Assembly (NCBI RefSeq): GCF_000503775.1
Contig: NZ_KI629786.1
Location: 665,501-729,500, forward strand
Reading direction: 5' to 3'
From: Brevibacillus panacihumi W25
GTDB lineage: Bacteria > Bacillota > Bacilli > Brevibacillales > Brevibacillaceae
DNA: 64,000 bases
Part shown: piece by piece, positions 54,486 to 63,277 of the stretch
How positions within the stretch are numbered: position 1 is the stretch's first letter
Layout: the number at the start of each line of letters is the position of its first letter
Notes under the pieces: generated by a model
The model's input: only the letters and a program-made list of their open reading frames with translations
The model's database searches: none
Told to the model about the DNA's origin: nothing
Made by a program: the position numbers and the translations under genes

Positions 54486-54525
54486 AAGATCCCAACCCGC
54501 CTGAGCGTTTTCACCTTTTTCGTAT
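54486..54525 (-). repeat. Dispersed short repeat, copy B
   Basis: AAGATCCCAACCCGCCTG at 54486-54503 is identical to 15969-15986 and is again followed by an AGCGTTTT stretch and a pyrimidine run. On the minus strand the frame VKTLRRVGIFAGGHPW continues into the bases next to the intron 3' end, so this may be a small ORF broken by the intron. Confidence 0.5.
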
Positions 54526-54530
54526 TATGA

Positions 54531-54562
54531 GGTCAGCCAGAAAAAACTGGCTGGCCATTTTT
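54531..54562 (+). terminator. Terminator abutting IS left end
   Basis: GGTCAGCCAG and CTGGCTGGCC pair around AAAAAA, followed by ATTTTTC. The IS inverted repeat starts immediately after. Confidence 0.85.
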
Positions 54563-54571
54563 CATGGAAAT

Positions 54572-54760
54572 GGCTTTACTCTATTGGTAGCCGGGTAGAA
54601 CGATCCCCTTTTTGGGAAAAACCCGTGGAGGAAACTGTTCACCCCCTACTTGTACAACTATGTTTGGGCTGGTTGGGACAAGATCCCGTATCACATGCGA
54701 AGCTATGGCATACAAGTGCTAAAGGGGCTGCCGGTAAAAGAAGTGAGGGGAAGGAAGAAC
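54572..54760 (+). ncRNA. Candidate bridge RNA region, 5' non-coding end
   Basis: No supported gene; frames open here lack ribosome sites. In IS110-group elements the bridge RNA is transcribed from this side of the transposase. Short self-complementary tracts such as GATCCCCTTTTTGGGA are visible. Assignment is by position only. Confidence 0.4.
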
Positions 54761-55999
54761 GTGAATCCAGTTGTAGGAATCGATGTGGCAAAAGGAGAAA
54801 GCCAAGCACAGATCTTTCTGGATCGGAACAAATTATACGGAAAAGGATTTCGTTTTTCGCATACCATAACAGATTTGGAATGGCTTCATGGAAGGCTAAA
54901 GGAAGTAGAAAAGGACAGCGGTTGTCGTCCAGCAATTATTCTTGAGGCTACAGGTCACTACCACCTTCCCATTGTAGAGTGGGCAGAGGAGAAAAATTAT
55001 GACCTGTATATCCTTAATCCCTTATTAGCCCAGCGGGCTAAGAAAACGCACCTAAGAAAAGTGAAGACCGATAAATTGGACGCGGTTCATTTAGGAGAAC
55101 TTTATTACAAAGAGGAGTTTGAACCGTACCAAAAGCAGGAAACGCACTGGCTTCATTTACGTCATCTCACGAGACAACATGAGGCAATGACGGATATGTA
55201 TGTTCAGACAAAATTGCAATTTCGGGCTGTCCTAGACCAGGTCTTTCCCACGTATGAAGGTGTGTTTGGGGATTTGTATTCAACGGTATCATTGGGAGTG
55301 TTGGAAATGTATTCAACACCAGGGGCGGTAAAAACGGCAGGAGTGGACAAGCTAGCGGAGTGTATGAACACAAAGCTTGTTCGTGGACGGTCACCGAAGT
55401 GGGCAAAGGAAAAGGCAATAGATATGATGGCAGCGGCAGAAAAAAGCCCCTTTCAAGAAGGGGTCCATGAGAGTTATGTGCTTAGTTTACGTATGTTCAT
55501 CACGTTGCTACTTCAATACCAGGAGCATCTATCCAAGCTTGAAAAACAAATAGATGCCCTGGCTGAAGAAAAAAAAGAATATGATCTACTCCGTTCGATT
55601 CCCGGCGTGGGAAACAAGATTGCTGCCACAATCCTGGCCGAAATTGGGGAAATCGAACGGTTTGACCACGCAAAGAAATTGGTCGCATTCGCTGGGGTTG
55701 ACCCAAGTGTCACATCCTCCGGAAAGTTCACAGCAAGCACAAACCGAATTACCAAACGGGGTTCCAAACGCTTGCGAAGAGCGCTGTACCAAGCTGTACA
55801 ATGCGGAGTAAGAAGACGAAAGGGGTGTCTCTTACAAAGCTCAGTAAATCAGCGATTACGTGAGTATTATGACGTGAAAAAGGGGGAAGGAAAGCCCCAC
55901 AAACAGGTTGTGATTGCTTGTGTGAATAAGCTAATCCGCTGGATATACTGCATTTTAACGAGAAGCGAACCTTATAAGGCTGACTTTCAGTCAGCGTAA
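54761..55999 (+). CDS. IS110-family transposase (DEDD)
   Basis: About 412 residues, intact. DEDD residues: Asp in VVGIDVAKGESQAQ, Glu in ILEATGHYHLPIV, and Asp pair in KVKTDKLDAVHLGEL. C-terminal Transposase_20 with IPGVGNKIAATILAEIGEI and SSGKFTASTNRITKRG. It differs substantially from the transposase at 41279, so the two are separate lineages. GTG 54761 after GAGGGGAAGGAAG is chosen; the longer frame from 54650 would run through the non-coding end. It can be expected to be functional. Confidence 0.92.
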   Translation: MNPVVGIDVAKGESQAQIFLDRNKLYGKGFRFSHTITDLEWLHGRLKEVEKDSGCRPAIILEATGHYHLPIVEWAEEKNYDLYILNPLLAQRAKKTHLRKVKTDKLDAVHLGELYYKEEFEPYQKQETHWLHLRHLTRQHEAMTDMYVQTKLQFRAVLDQVFPTYEGVFGDLYSTVSLGVLEMYSTPGAVKTAGVDKLAECMNTKLVRGRSPKWAKEKAIDMMAAAEKSPFQEGVHESYVLSLRMFITLLLQYQEHLSKLEKQIDALAEEKKEYDLLRSIPGVGNKIAATILAEIGEIERFDHAKKLVAFAGVDPSVTSSGKFTASTNRITKRGSKRLRRALYQAVQCGVRRRKGCLLQSSVNQRLREYYDVKKGEGKPHKQVVIACVNKLIRWIYCILTRSEPYKADFQSA

Positions 56000-56013
56000 T
56001 GGAATGAATTTCC

Positions 56014-56043
56014 ATAACCTCTCCCTTTAGAGAGGTTATTTTG
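56014..56043 (+). terminator. Hairpin at the right edge of the IS
   Basis: AACCTCTC and GAGAGGTT pair around CCTTTA, followed by ATTTT. It lies just outside the inverted repeat. Confidence 0.75.
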
Positions 56044-56181
56044 CATGCTTTTCAACAATATAGCACAACTTCAAAGAAAATAATAAGGATACTCTTGACA
56101 AAATATTAGCTGGTTTCCTCCCTTCCACTACAGTTCCGAACAATCATTTGCTTTTTACCAAAATGCATGATACGATTACGG

Positions 56182-56210
56182 TTGTGTTCTTTCTAGGGTG
56201 CTATTATAGA
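56182..56210 (+). promoter_or_regulatory. Promoter of the CshA-like helicase gene
   Basis: TTGTGT (56182-56187), 17-bp spacer, TATAGA (56205-56210). It places the transcript start near 56217, leaving a leader of about 90 nt. An upstream TTGCTT/TACGAT pair at about 56149-56177 is a weaker alternative. The stretch 56044-56181 holds no gene. Confidence 0.55.
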
Positions 56211-56219
56211 ATCAGGGAT

Positions 56220-56260
56220 AAAGGGCATGTTCCGGATCGAAAGGAATAGTGCCCTTTTTT
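56220..56260 (+). promoter_or_regulatory. Leader hairpin with T run before the helicase gene
   Basis: AAAGGGCA (56220-56227) and TGCCCTTTTTT (56250-56260) form a terminator-like hairpin almost at the predicted 5' end of the transcript. It could attenuate transcription or protect the 5' end of the message. Confidence 0.55.
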
Positions 56261-56309
56261 AGTGAGAATTTTATAGAAGAGGTTTTAAAAAAAAGGAGAC
56301 TGAAAAGCA

Positions 56310-57845
56310 TTGACTACTTTTTATGACTTTGGATTACAACATTCCGTCGTTCGTGCGCTTGGCAACATGGGATTTGAAGAAGCGACGGCGATTCAGGTGC
56401 AAACCATTCCAACAGCGTTGGAAGGCAAAGACCTGATCGGGCAGGCGCAGACAGGTACAGGAAAGACGGCTGCCTTCGGGATTCCGTTGGTAGAGCGTTT
56501 GGATGAACAGAGCGGCAACGTTCAGGGGATTGTATTGACGCCGACACGGGAATTGGCTGTACAGGTGGCAGAGGAGATCAACAAAATCGCCCAGTTTAAA
56601 AATATCTCCGCGCTGCCGATCTACGGCGGACAAGATATTACCCGTCAAATCAAGGCGTTGAAAAAGCGCCCGCAAATTATCGTGGCGACACCGGGACGTT
56701 TTATGGACCACATGCGTAGAAGAACCATTCGCCTGGATGCGATTGAGATCGTCGTCCTGGATGAGGCTGACGAAATGCTGAACATGGGCTTCATCGACGA
56801 TATTAAAGAAATTCTCCAGGAAGTGCCGGATCAACGCCAAACACTGCTGTTCTCGGCAACGATGCCGCGTGCGATCCAAGAAATCGCGCAACAGTTCATG
56901 AACGAACCAACCATGATTTCTGTCAAAGCGAAAGAAGTTACGGTACCGAATATCGAGCAGCAGTACATGGAAGTGGCAGAGAAGCAAAAATTCGACGTCC
57001 TGTGCCGTTTGTTGGATATTCACTCGCCAGAGCTCGCCATCATCTTTGGAAGAACCAAGCGCAGAGTAGATGAACTGTCCGAAGCGTTGACCAAGCGCGG
57101 TTATGGCGCAGAAGGAATTCATGGCGATTTGAATCAAGCGAAGCGCGACAGCGTGCTGCGCAAGTTCAAAGAAGGGACCATTGAAGTGCTGGTAGCGACA
57201 GACGTGGCTGCCCGCGGTCTGGACATCAGCGGCGTCACACATGTATTCAACTTCGACATCCCGCAGGATTCGGAAAGCTACGTTCACCGGATCGGGCGAA
57301 CAGGCCGCGCCGGGAAGACAGGTTTGGCTATCACCTTCGTGACTCCTCGCGAAATCGACCACCTTCGCTTGATCGAGCGTGCCACCAACCGTCGCATGGA
57401 ACGCCGTTCGGTGCCGTCGATGTCTGAGGCGCTGGAAGGGCAGCAACGCATGGCATTGGAAAAACTGCTGGAGGCTAGCGGCAGAGACAATCTGACTGCC
57501 TATAAGACCCTTGCAGAGCAATTGCTGGAGGATGTGGATTCCGTCACGCTGGTATCCGCAGCGCTCAAATTGCTGACCAAAGAACCGGATACGACACCTA
57601 TCCATCTGACCGAAGAAGCGCCAATCCGCGTCGGTCGCAAGAAAGCGCCGTACAAAGGAAAAGGCGGTCAAGGCGGCGGGTATGGCGGTGGTGGAAAACG
57701 TCCTTTCCGTCCACGCAGCGGCAGCGGTGAAAATCGCGGCGGCGGCGAATATCGTCCCCGCAGTGGCGAATTCCGTCCACGCAGCGGTGAATCCCGCCCG
57801 CGTTCTGGAGAAGGCAGCGGCAGGTCGTATAACAAGCAACGATAA
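56310..57845 (+). CDS. cshA: DEAD-box RNA helicase, CshA-like
   Basis: 511 residues, as for CshA. Core motifs: [56 protein letters not shown] dimerisation-like region (about 370-440) is followed by a Gly-rich basic tail with RPRSGE repeated several times near the C-terminus. CshA acts in ribosome biogenesis, cold growth and the RNA degradosome. Start is TTG after AAAAAAAGGAGACTG. Monocistronic, with its own promoter, leader hairpin and terminator. Confidence 0.92.
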   Translation: MTTFYDFGLQHSVVRALGNMGFEEATAIQVQTIPTALEGKDLIGQAQTGTGKTAAFGIPLVERLDEQSGNVQGIVLTPTRELAVQVAEEINKIAQFKNISALPIYGGQDITRQIKALKKRPQIIVATPGRFMDHMRRRTIRLDAIEIVVLDEADEMLNMGFIDDIKEILQEVPDQRQTLLFSATMPRAIQEIAQQFMNEPTMISVKAKEVTVPNIEQQYMEVAEKQKFDVLCRLLDIHSPELAIIFGRTKRRVDELSEALTKRGYGAEGIHGDLNQAKRDSVLRKFKEGTIEVLVATDVAARGLDISGVTHVFNFDIPQDSESYVHRIGRTGRAGKTGLAITFVTPREIDHLRLIERATNRRMERRSVPSMSEALEGQQRMALEKLLEASGRDNLTAYKTLAEQLLEDVDSVTLVSAALKLLTKEPDTTPIHLTEEAPIRVGRKKAPYKGKGGQGGGYGGGGKRPFRPRSGSGENRGGGEYRPRSGEFRPRSGESRPRSGEGSGRSYNKQR

Positions 57846-57865
57846 AAGATCGGTGTCATTATAGG

Positions 57866-57915
57866 GGGCTGACCCTCAGGCAGAAGAAGAATCTGCTTGA
57901 GGGTCAGCCCTTTTT
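57866..57915 (+). terminator. Terminator after the CshA-like gene
   Basis: GGGCTGACCCTCA and TGAGGGTCAGCCC, extended by GCAGA/TCTGC, make a very stable stem followed by T5. Confidence 0.95.
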
Positions 57916-57979
57916 CAACTATTCAATTTTGGCAACAACGATAGCGACAAACTCGCATTTTGAATGAGTTGAGAGGCTT

Positions 57980-57995
57980 ATGTAAACGCTTTATA
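57980..57995 (+). promoter_or_regulatory. Partial cre box upstream of mtlA
   Basis: ATGTAAACGCTTTATA fits WTGNAARCGNWWWCAW except the CA near the end. It lies 43 bp before mtlA, where CcpA could repress the mannitol operon. Confidence 0.5.
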
Positions 57996-58038
57996 TTTGA
58001 GGAAGAAATACAAGTAAAAAGGAAAAGGGGGGTTCAGG

Positions 58039-59460
58039 ATGGAAATGGTCAATAATCAAGCATCTTCTGGCGGTACACGAGTACGGGTGCAAAAGTTTGG
58101 ACGTTTTCTCAGTGCGATGGTGATGCCCAACATCGGGGCGTTCATCGCTTGGGGACTTATTACTGCCATATTTATTCCTACCGGTTGGAAGCCGAACGAA
58201 GACCTGGCAAAACTCGTAAGCCCGATGATCACCTATCTGTTGCCGCTTTTGATCGGGTATACAGGCGGTAAATTAGTGCATGACGTCCGAGGTGGTGTGG
58301 TAGGAGCGATTGCCACGATGGGGGTTATCGTCGGTGCGGACATCCCGATGTTCATGGGTGCGATGATCATGGGCCCACTCGGGGGCTGGGTTATCAAACA
58401 AGTCGACCGACTCTTTGAAGGCAAGATCCGCGCGGGCTTTGAAATGCTCGTGAACAACTTTTCGGCAGGAATCATCGGCGGTTTGCTGACCTTGCTTGCC
58501 TTTACGGCGATCGGTCCGGTGGTAGAAGCACTGAACCACACATTGGCGGCGGGCGTGCAAGGAATTGTAAATGCCGGATTGCTGCCATTGGCGAATATCA
58601 TCATCGAGCCTGCAAAAATCCTGTTTCTAAATAACGCGATCAACCATGGAATTCTGAGCCCAATCGGTCTGGATGAAGCATCCAAGGTGGGACAATCGAT
58701 TTTTTTCCTGCTAGAGACCAACCCGGGACCAGGGCTGGGAATCTTGCTGGCATACTGGCTGGTCGGTCGAGGCAATGCGAAGCAATCGGCTCCGGGAGCT
58801 GTGATCATTCACTTCCTTGGCGGTATCCACGAAATTTACTTCCCGTATATTTTGATGAATCCGCGTTTGATCCTGGCCGTGATCGGCGGCGGGATGACAG
58901 GAGTGTTCCTGTTCACACTGCTAGGCGCAGGATTGGTTGCTCCCCCGTCGCCGGGAAGCATTTTTGCTCTGAGTGCCATGGCGCCTAAAGGCGGTTTGCT
59001 CCCGGTATTGGCAGGGGTGGCAGGTGCGACTATTGTGTCCTTCCTGATTGCGGCTGCTTTGCTGAAAATGAGCGGGAAAGAGAATGAAGACGAATTGGAG
59101 CAAGCGACAGAAAAAATGAAGGAATTAAAAGGAAATCAGCAAGCGGCTGCGAAAGGGGAAGAGAAGGTCGCCACTCCGGCAGCCGAAGTGAAAAAGGTAG
59201 TCTTTTCCTGCGATGCAGGGATGGGCTCGAGCGCGATGGGGGCTGCGACGCTGCGTAAAAAATTCAAAGAAGCGGGACTGGATGAGATTACGGTCATCAA
59301 CACTGCGATCAATGATCTACCGCAAGATGCTGACATCGTCATTACCCACAAGTCTTTGACCAGCCGGGCGCAAGCAAAGCTGCCTGAGGCGGAGCATATC
59401 TCCATCGATAATTTCTTGAATAGTCCAGAGTACGACAAGTTGGTTACTCGTCTCAAGTAA
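58039..59460 (+). CDS. mtlA: PTS mannitol transporter EIICB
   Basis: 473 residues. EIIC membrane domain (about 1-345) with GRFLSAMVMPNIGAFIAWGL, and GGIHEIYFPYILMNPRLILA for sugar binding; after a Glu/Lys-rich linker the EIIB domain (about 385-473) has the phosphocysteine loop VVFSCDAGMGSSAMGA. The EIIA domain is not fused but encoded by mtlF downstream. It imports mannitol as mannitol-1-phosphate. AAAGGGGGGTTCAGG precedes the ATG. Confidence 0.96.
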   Translation: MEMVNNQASSGGTRVRVQKFGRFLSAMVMPNIGAFIAWGLITAIFIPTGWKPNEDLAKLVSPMITYLLPLLIGYTGGKLVHDVRGGVVGAIATMGVIVGADIPMFMGAMIMGPLGGWVIKQVDRLFEGKIRAGFEMLVNNFSAGIIGGLLTLLAFTAIGPVVEALNHTLAAGVQGIVNAGLLPLANIIIEPAKILFLNNAINHGILSPIGLDEASKVGQSIFFLLETNPGPGLGILLAYWLVGRGNAKQSAPGAVIIHFLGGIHEIYFPYILMNPRLILAVIGGGMTGVFLFTLLGAGLVAPPSPGSIFALSAMAPKGGLLPVLAGVAGATIVSFLIAAALLKMSGKENEDELEQATEKMKELKGNQQAAAKGEEKVATPAAEVKKVVFSCDAGMGSSAMGAATLRKKFKEAGLDEITVINTAINDLPQDADIVITHKSLTSRAQAKLPEAEHISIDNFLNSPEYDKLVTRLK

Positions 59461-59467
59461 AGGCAAT

Positions 59468-59502
59468 AACGCTAGTGAAGAGCTAGCGTTATCCTTCTTT
59501 TC
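59468..59502 (+). terminator. Partial terminator between mtlA and mtlR
   Basis: AACGCTAG and GCTAGCGTT (small shared-base loop TGAAGA) with ATCCTTCTTTT. It probably lowers expression of mtlR and later genes relative to mtlA. Confidence 0.7.
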
Positions 59503-59540
59503 TTTAACTTGGGCCAGAATGGTAAGCAGGGGATGGAAAA

Positions 59541-61652
59541 GTGGGCGTATCCGCACGACAAAGGGAGATAATCGAGCTGTTGCTGCAACAGAATAAAAGC
59601 TGGACGGTCGCCGGGATAGCGGCGCAGGTCAAGGTCAGCACGCGAACGATTCACCGTGAACTGGACAGTCTGGAGCGCTTGTTTCGCCAATACCATCTGG
59701 AATTGGTAAGAAAAGCAGGCTCGGGCGTAGAACTGCGGGGGCATGATGAGCAGAAGCAGGAGCTTCGTCTGGCGGTTCTCCCGCAAGCCATGACGGGGTT
59801 CACGGTCGAGCAGCGTCAGATGATCATTCTCTGTGCCTTGCTGGAGGCTACAGAGCCCGTCAAGCTGATCTCCCTTGCCATCGATCTGAAAGTGACGAAG
59901 GCGACGATTAGCCACGACCTGGATGAGCTGGAAGGCAAGCTCGCCCCGCTTGAGCTCACATTATTACGAAAAAGGGGCTACGGGGTAGAGTTGCTGGGGT
60001 CGGAATCTGCCAAGAGAAGGATGATTGGCCGCTTGATCGCAGATCATCTGGATGACCACGAGCTGATTAGCCTGATCCGGGATAACATCCAGCATAAAAC
60101 GCTGCATGCGGCCAACTCCTTGACCGAGCGTCTGCTGGAGCTGATCAACAAGGAAAAGCTGATCAAGGTCGAACAGGCGCTGGCACAGTTGGAGCATGAT
60201 CTGCCGTATCCTTTGGCCGACAGTGCCTATATCGGTCTCGTCACGCATCTGGCGCTGACCGTCGAGCGAGTGCAAAAAGGAGAGAACATCTCATTTGACG
60301 ATAAGACGCTGACGGAATTGTCCCAGACCCCGGAGTACCCGATCGCCCAAAAGATTATCAACCGAGTCGAGGAGTTGTTTCAGCTCCAGATGCCGTCTGC
60401 GGAGATTGGCTATATCACCATGCATTTACGAGGAGCCAAGCTCCGCCACTCTCAAGAAGACTGGTTTGGTACGGCCAATGCGGAACTGATGGACGCCACG
60501 CAAAGGCTGATTCAGGCTTGTGAGGACCGTCTGGGCATTCCACTGGCGAGAGACCGTTCCCTCTATCACGGTCTGCTTATGCATCTGGAACCCGCGCTGT
60601 ATCGGCTCCAGGCCAAACTGGAGATCCGCAATCCGCTGGTAGTACAGATTCAAAGCCAATACCCGGAACTGTTCGAGGTGGTCAGGGAAGCTGTAGCGGC
60701 CTTATTCCCCGACCTGGAGGTGCCGGATGAGGAGATCGGCTATCTGGTGATGCATATTGGTGCCGCAGCGGAACGCATGAAACAGGAATGGCAGCGATAC
60801 CGGGCATTGGTTGTCTGCTCCAGCGGCATTGGCTCCTCCCAGATCCTGGCGATGCGAATCAAAAAGGAGATCCCGGAGATCGTCAGCCTGCAAAATCTCT
60901 CTGCCTTTGATGTAGAGCGTGTCCCCAGGGCAGATTACGACGTGATTATTTCGACGATCCCTCTGCCGCTGCCAGGGCAGGATTACGTCATCGTCAGCCC
61001 TTTGCTGACACCAGAGGAACGGGAGAAGATCAAGGCTCATCTGCATCAGCGAAGTACCGGAATAGAGGATATCGCCCCACATGCGCCGATCGTTTCGAAT
61101 GAAAGCAAAAACCCGCTGCTGCAATTGCGCGACATCCATCTGTACACGGGCTATGCGTCGCAAGTGGCAGCAGGAATTCGGGTATATCAGTGGGACAATG
61201 TGGGGGAGCTGGAATCCGTCCCTAATCTTCTGCGTCAGATTTGTAAGGAATTGAAACGACGTGGGACGATACAAGATGAAGAGGCTGTCGCAAGGAAGCT
61301 GCTGCAGCGGGAAAGGCTGGGCGGGTTGGGCATTCCCGGGACCTTTTTTGCCTTGTTTCACGGGAAGTATGCGGAAGTGGCACAGCATTCTTTTACGATC
61401 CATCAGCTGCGCCATCCCGTTTATCTGAGATCCATGGACGAACAGGAGATGCCTGTTCGGATGCTTCTTCTGCTCCTGGGTCCCCATGACATGCAAAAGG
61501 AAGGCTTGGAGATCTTAAGTGAAATCAGCTCGATGCTGATCGAGGATGAAGTGCAAGCTGTACTGGCAAAAGGCGAGGAAAAACCGATTGCCGACGAGAT
61601 CGCCGGGCGGTTGCTCGTCTTTTGCCTAAATAAGACTGGATTGGAGAGATAG
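59541..61652 (+). CDS. mtlR: Mannitol operon activator MtlR
   Basis: 703 residues. Two N-terminal helix-turn-helix segments (SVGIAAQVKVSTRTIHRELD-like and KVTKATISHDLDELEG), two PRD domains with conserved His (GLVTHLALTVERV, GYITMHLRGAKL, LLMHLEPALYRL, GYLVMHIGAAAER), an EIIB-Gat-like domain with Cys in VVCSSGIGSSQILA, and a C-terminal EIIA-like domain (FALFHGKYAEVAQH). In Bacillus, HPr phosphorylates PRD2 to activate and EIIA/EIIB-Mtl inhibit it. GTG start after AGGGGATGG. Between mtlA and mtlF as in Geobacillus. Confidence 0.95.
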   Translation: MGVSARQREIIELLLQQNKSWTVAGIAAQVKVSTRTIHRELDSLERLFRQYHLELVRKAGSGVELRGHDEQKQELRLAVLPQAMTGFTVEQRQMIILCALLEATEPVKLISLAIDLKVTKATISHDLDELEGKLAPLELTLLRKRGYGVELLGSESAKRRMIGRLIADHLDDHELISLIRDNIQHKTLHAANSLTERLLELINKEKLIKVEQALAQLEHDLPYPLADSAYIGLVTHLALTVERVQKGENISFDDKTLTELSQTPEYPIAQKIINRVEELFQLQMPSAEIGYITMHLRGAKLRHSQEDWFGTANAELMDATQRLIQACEDRLGIPLARDRSLYHGLLMHLEPALYRLQAKLEIRNPLVVQIQSQYPELFEVVREAVAALFPDLEVPDEEIGYLVMHIGAAAERMKQEWQRYRALVVCSSGIGSSQILAMRIKKEIPEIVSLQNLSAFDVERVPRADYDVIISTIPLPLPGQDYVIVSPLLTPEEREKIKAHLHQRSTGIEDIAPHAPIVSNESKNPLLQLRDIHLYTGYASQVAAGIRVYQWDNVGELESVPNLLRQICKELKRRGTIQDEEAVARKLLQRERLGGLGIPGTFFALFHGKYAEVAQHSFTIHQLRHPVYLRSMDEQEMPVRMLLLLLGPHDMQKEGLEILSEISSMLIEDEVQAVLAKGEEKPIADEIAGRLLVFCLNKTGLER

Positions 61653-61654
61653 AG

Positions 61655-62089
61655 ATGACAACGATACTGACAAAAGAAAAAATCATGCTGCAAGCAAAAC
61701 CGAGTGACAAGTGGGAAGCGATTCGCCTCGCAGGAGAATTGCTGGTAAAAGCCGGTCATGTTACGCAGGAGTATGTGGATAAAATGAAAGAGCGCGAGGA
61801 ATTGGCTACTACCTACATCGGCAGCGGTGTCGCCATCCCGCACGGCACCAACGAATCGAAGGAACAGATCAAGTCGACAGGCATCTCTGTTGTGCAAGTA
61901 CCGGATGGTGTCGACTTCGGTGAAGGAAATACCGCATATCTGTTGTTCGGGATTGCCGGTGCCGGCGATGATCATCTGGAGGTCCTCTCGCAGATCGCCG
62001 TCATTTGCTCGGAGGAAGAAAATGTAAAAAAGGCGGCGCAGGCAACAACCGCTGATGAGATTTTGGCTCTGTTTGCAAAGGAGTTGTAG
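61655..62089 (+). CDS. mtlF: PTS mannitol EIIA
   Basis: 144 residues, the family length. The phospho-His is in GSGVAIPHGTNESKEQI, with LSQIAVICSEEENV near the end. It transfers phosphate from HPr to the EIIB domain of MtlA and, when unphosphorylated, can restrain MtlR. It begins 2 bp after the mtlR stop and ends 3 bp before mtlD, so expression is tightly coupled. Confidence 0.96.
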   Translation: MTTILTKEKIMLQAKPSDKWEAIRLAGELLVKAGHVTQEYVDKMKEREELATTYIGSGVAIPHGTNESKEQIKSTGISVVQVPDGVDFGEGNTAYLLFGIAGAGDDHLEVLSQIAVICSEEENVKKAAQATTADEILALFAKEL

Positions 62090-62092
62090 GCT

Positions 62093-63235
62093 ATGTTGCA
62101 GGCAGTACATTTTGGCGCGGGAAATATCGGACGCGGGTTTATCGGGCAGCTTTTGCATCAGGCTGGCTACGAGGTCTTGTTCGTGGATGTGAATCAAGAG
62201 TTGGTAGACGAGTTGAATCGCCGGCGGTCCTATGAAGTGGAGCTGGCAACAGAAGGTGCGTCGTCCTCTGTGGTAGACGGGGTGCGGGCCATTAGCGGGC
62301 GGGATGTGCAGGTTGTGGCACAAGCGATTGCCCAAGCTGATCTGGTCACGACTGCCGTAGGGCCGCATGTCCTGCCGCATATTGCAGAGGCAATCGCATC
62401 CGGTATTTCTTTGCGAACAAAAGCTAGTGCCGAGCCGCTAAACATCATTGCCTGCGAAAATATGATCGGCGGGAGTGAGCATTTGAAGGAGCATGTCTAT
62501 GATTTCCTCGGGGAGGCTGACCGGAAGCTGGCAGACAAGCAGATTGGTTTTCCCAATGCGGCAGTAGATCGGATCGTTCCTATCCAGCAACATGACGACA
62601 AGCTTCGGGTAACTGTCGAGCCTTTCTACGAATGGGTGGTGGATCGATCACAAGTGGTCGGGGAAGCACCAGCCATCAACGGCATCACGTATGTAGCGGG
62701 AATCTGGCCCTACATCGAGCGCAAGCTGTTTACCGTCAATACCGGGCATGCCGTGCTGGCTTATCTGGGCTACCTGCGCGGCAAATCGACAATTGATGAG
62801 GCGATGAGGGACGAGAGTATTTTGGCGGCAACTCGTGGCGCACTGAGCGAGACTGGAGCATTGCTGGTGCAAAAGCACGGCTTCGACGCGCAGACGATGG
62901 CCAAGTACAGGGAGAAAATTCTGGAGCGCTTTTCCAATCCGTTGTTGTCTGACCAGGTGACGCGAGTGGCGCGCAACCCGATCCGCAAGCTCTCGCCTGA
63001 TGATCGCCTAGTAGGACCTGCGATGCAATGCGCGGAGAAGGGGATCGTCCCGGAAAATCTGGCACTGGCGATAGCGGCAGCCTTACGCTTCGATGATCCG
63101 GCAGATTCGGAAGCCCAACGCATCCAGGCCGATGCAGAGCAAGCAGGATGGGAGCAGATTTTGCCTAAATATACAGGGATACCGCTTACGCACCCGCTTG
63201 CGGCGATGATTCTCGGACATTTGGAATCACGGTAG
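62093..63235 (+). CDS. mtlD: Mannitol-1-phosphate 5-dehydrogenase
   Basis: 380 residues. N-terminal NAD-binding motif FGAGNIGRGFIGQLL, the family signature VGPHVLPHIAEAIASGI and ACENMIGGSEHLKEH, and the active-site Lys/His block YIERKLFTVNTGHAVLAYLG. It oxidises mannitol-1-phosphate to fructose-6-phosphate. The AAGGAG ribosome site lies inside the end of mtlF. Followed 42 bp later by ptsI. Confidence 0.96.
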   Translation: MLQAVHFGAGNIGRGFIGQLLHQAGYEVLFVDVNQELVDELNRRRSYEVELATEGASSSVVDGVRAISGRDVQVVAQAIAQADLVTTAVGPHVLPHIAEAIASGISLRTKASAEPLNIIACENMIGGSEHLKEHVYDFLGEADRKLADKQIGFPNAAVDRIVPIQQHDDKLRVTVEPFYEWVVDRSQVVGEAPAINGITYVAGIWPYIERKLFTVNTGHAVLAYLGYLRGKSTIDEAMRDESILAATRGALSETGALLVQKHGFDAQTMAKYREKILERFSNPLLSDQVTRVARNPIRKLSPDDRLVGPAMQCAEKGIVPENLALAIAAALRFDDPADSEAQRIQADAEQAGWEQILPKYTGIPLTHPLAAMILGHLESR

Positions 63236-63277
63236 CGTAAAGGGGTGCAAAGATAGATCAGGAAAGGTGGGAGTCAG

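Larger units (their letters stand above)
54564..56015 (+). mobile_element. IS110-family element with 5' non-coding end
   Basis: An 8-bp inverted repeat ATGGAAAT (54564-54571) / ATTTCCAT (56008-56015) brackets a transposase gene. About 190 bp lie before the gene and only about 16 bp after it, the IS110-group layout, opposite to the element at 41160-42790. It starts right after a terminator hairpin and ends next to another. Confidence 0.75.

Noticed and set aside
57670..57840. Possible tandem repeat or CRISPR-like spacing near the end of the CshA gene
   Set aside because: The repetition is the in-frame RPRSGE codons of the helicase tail, with no spacers.
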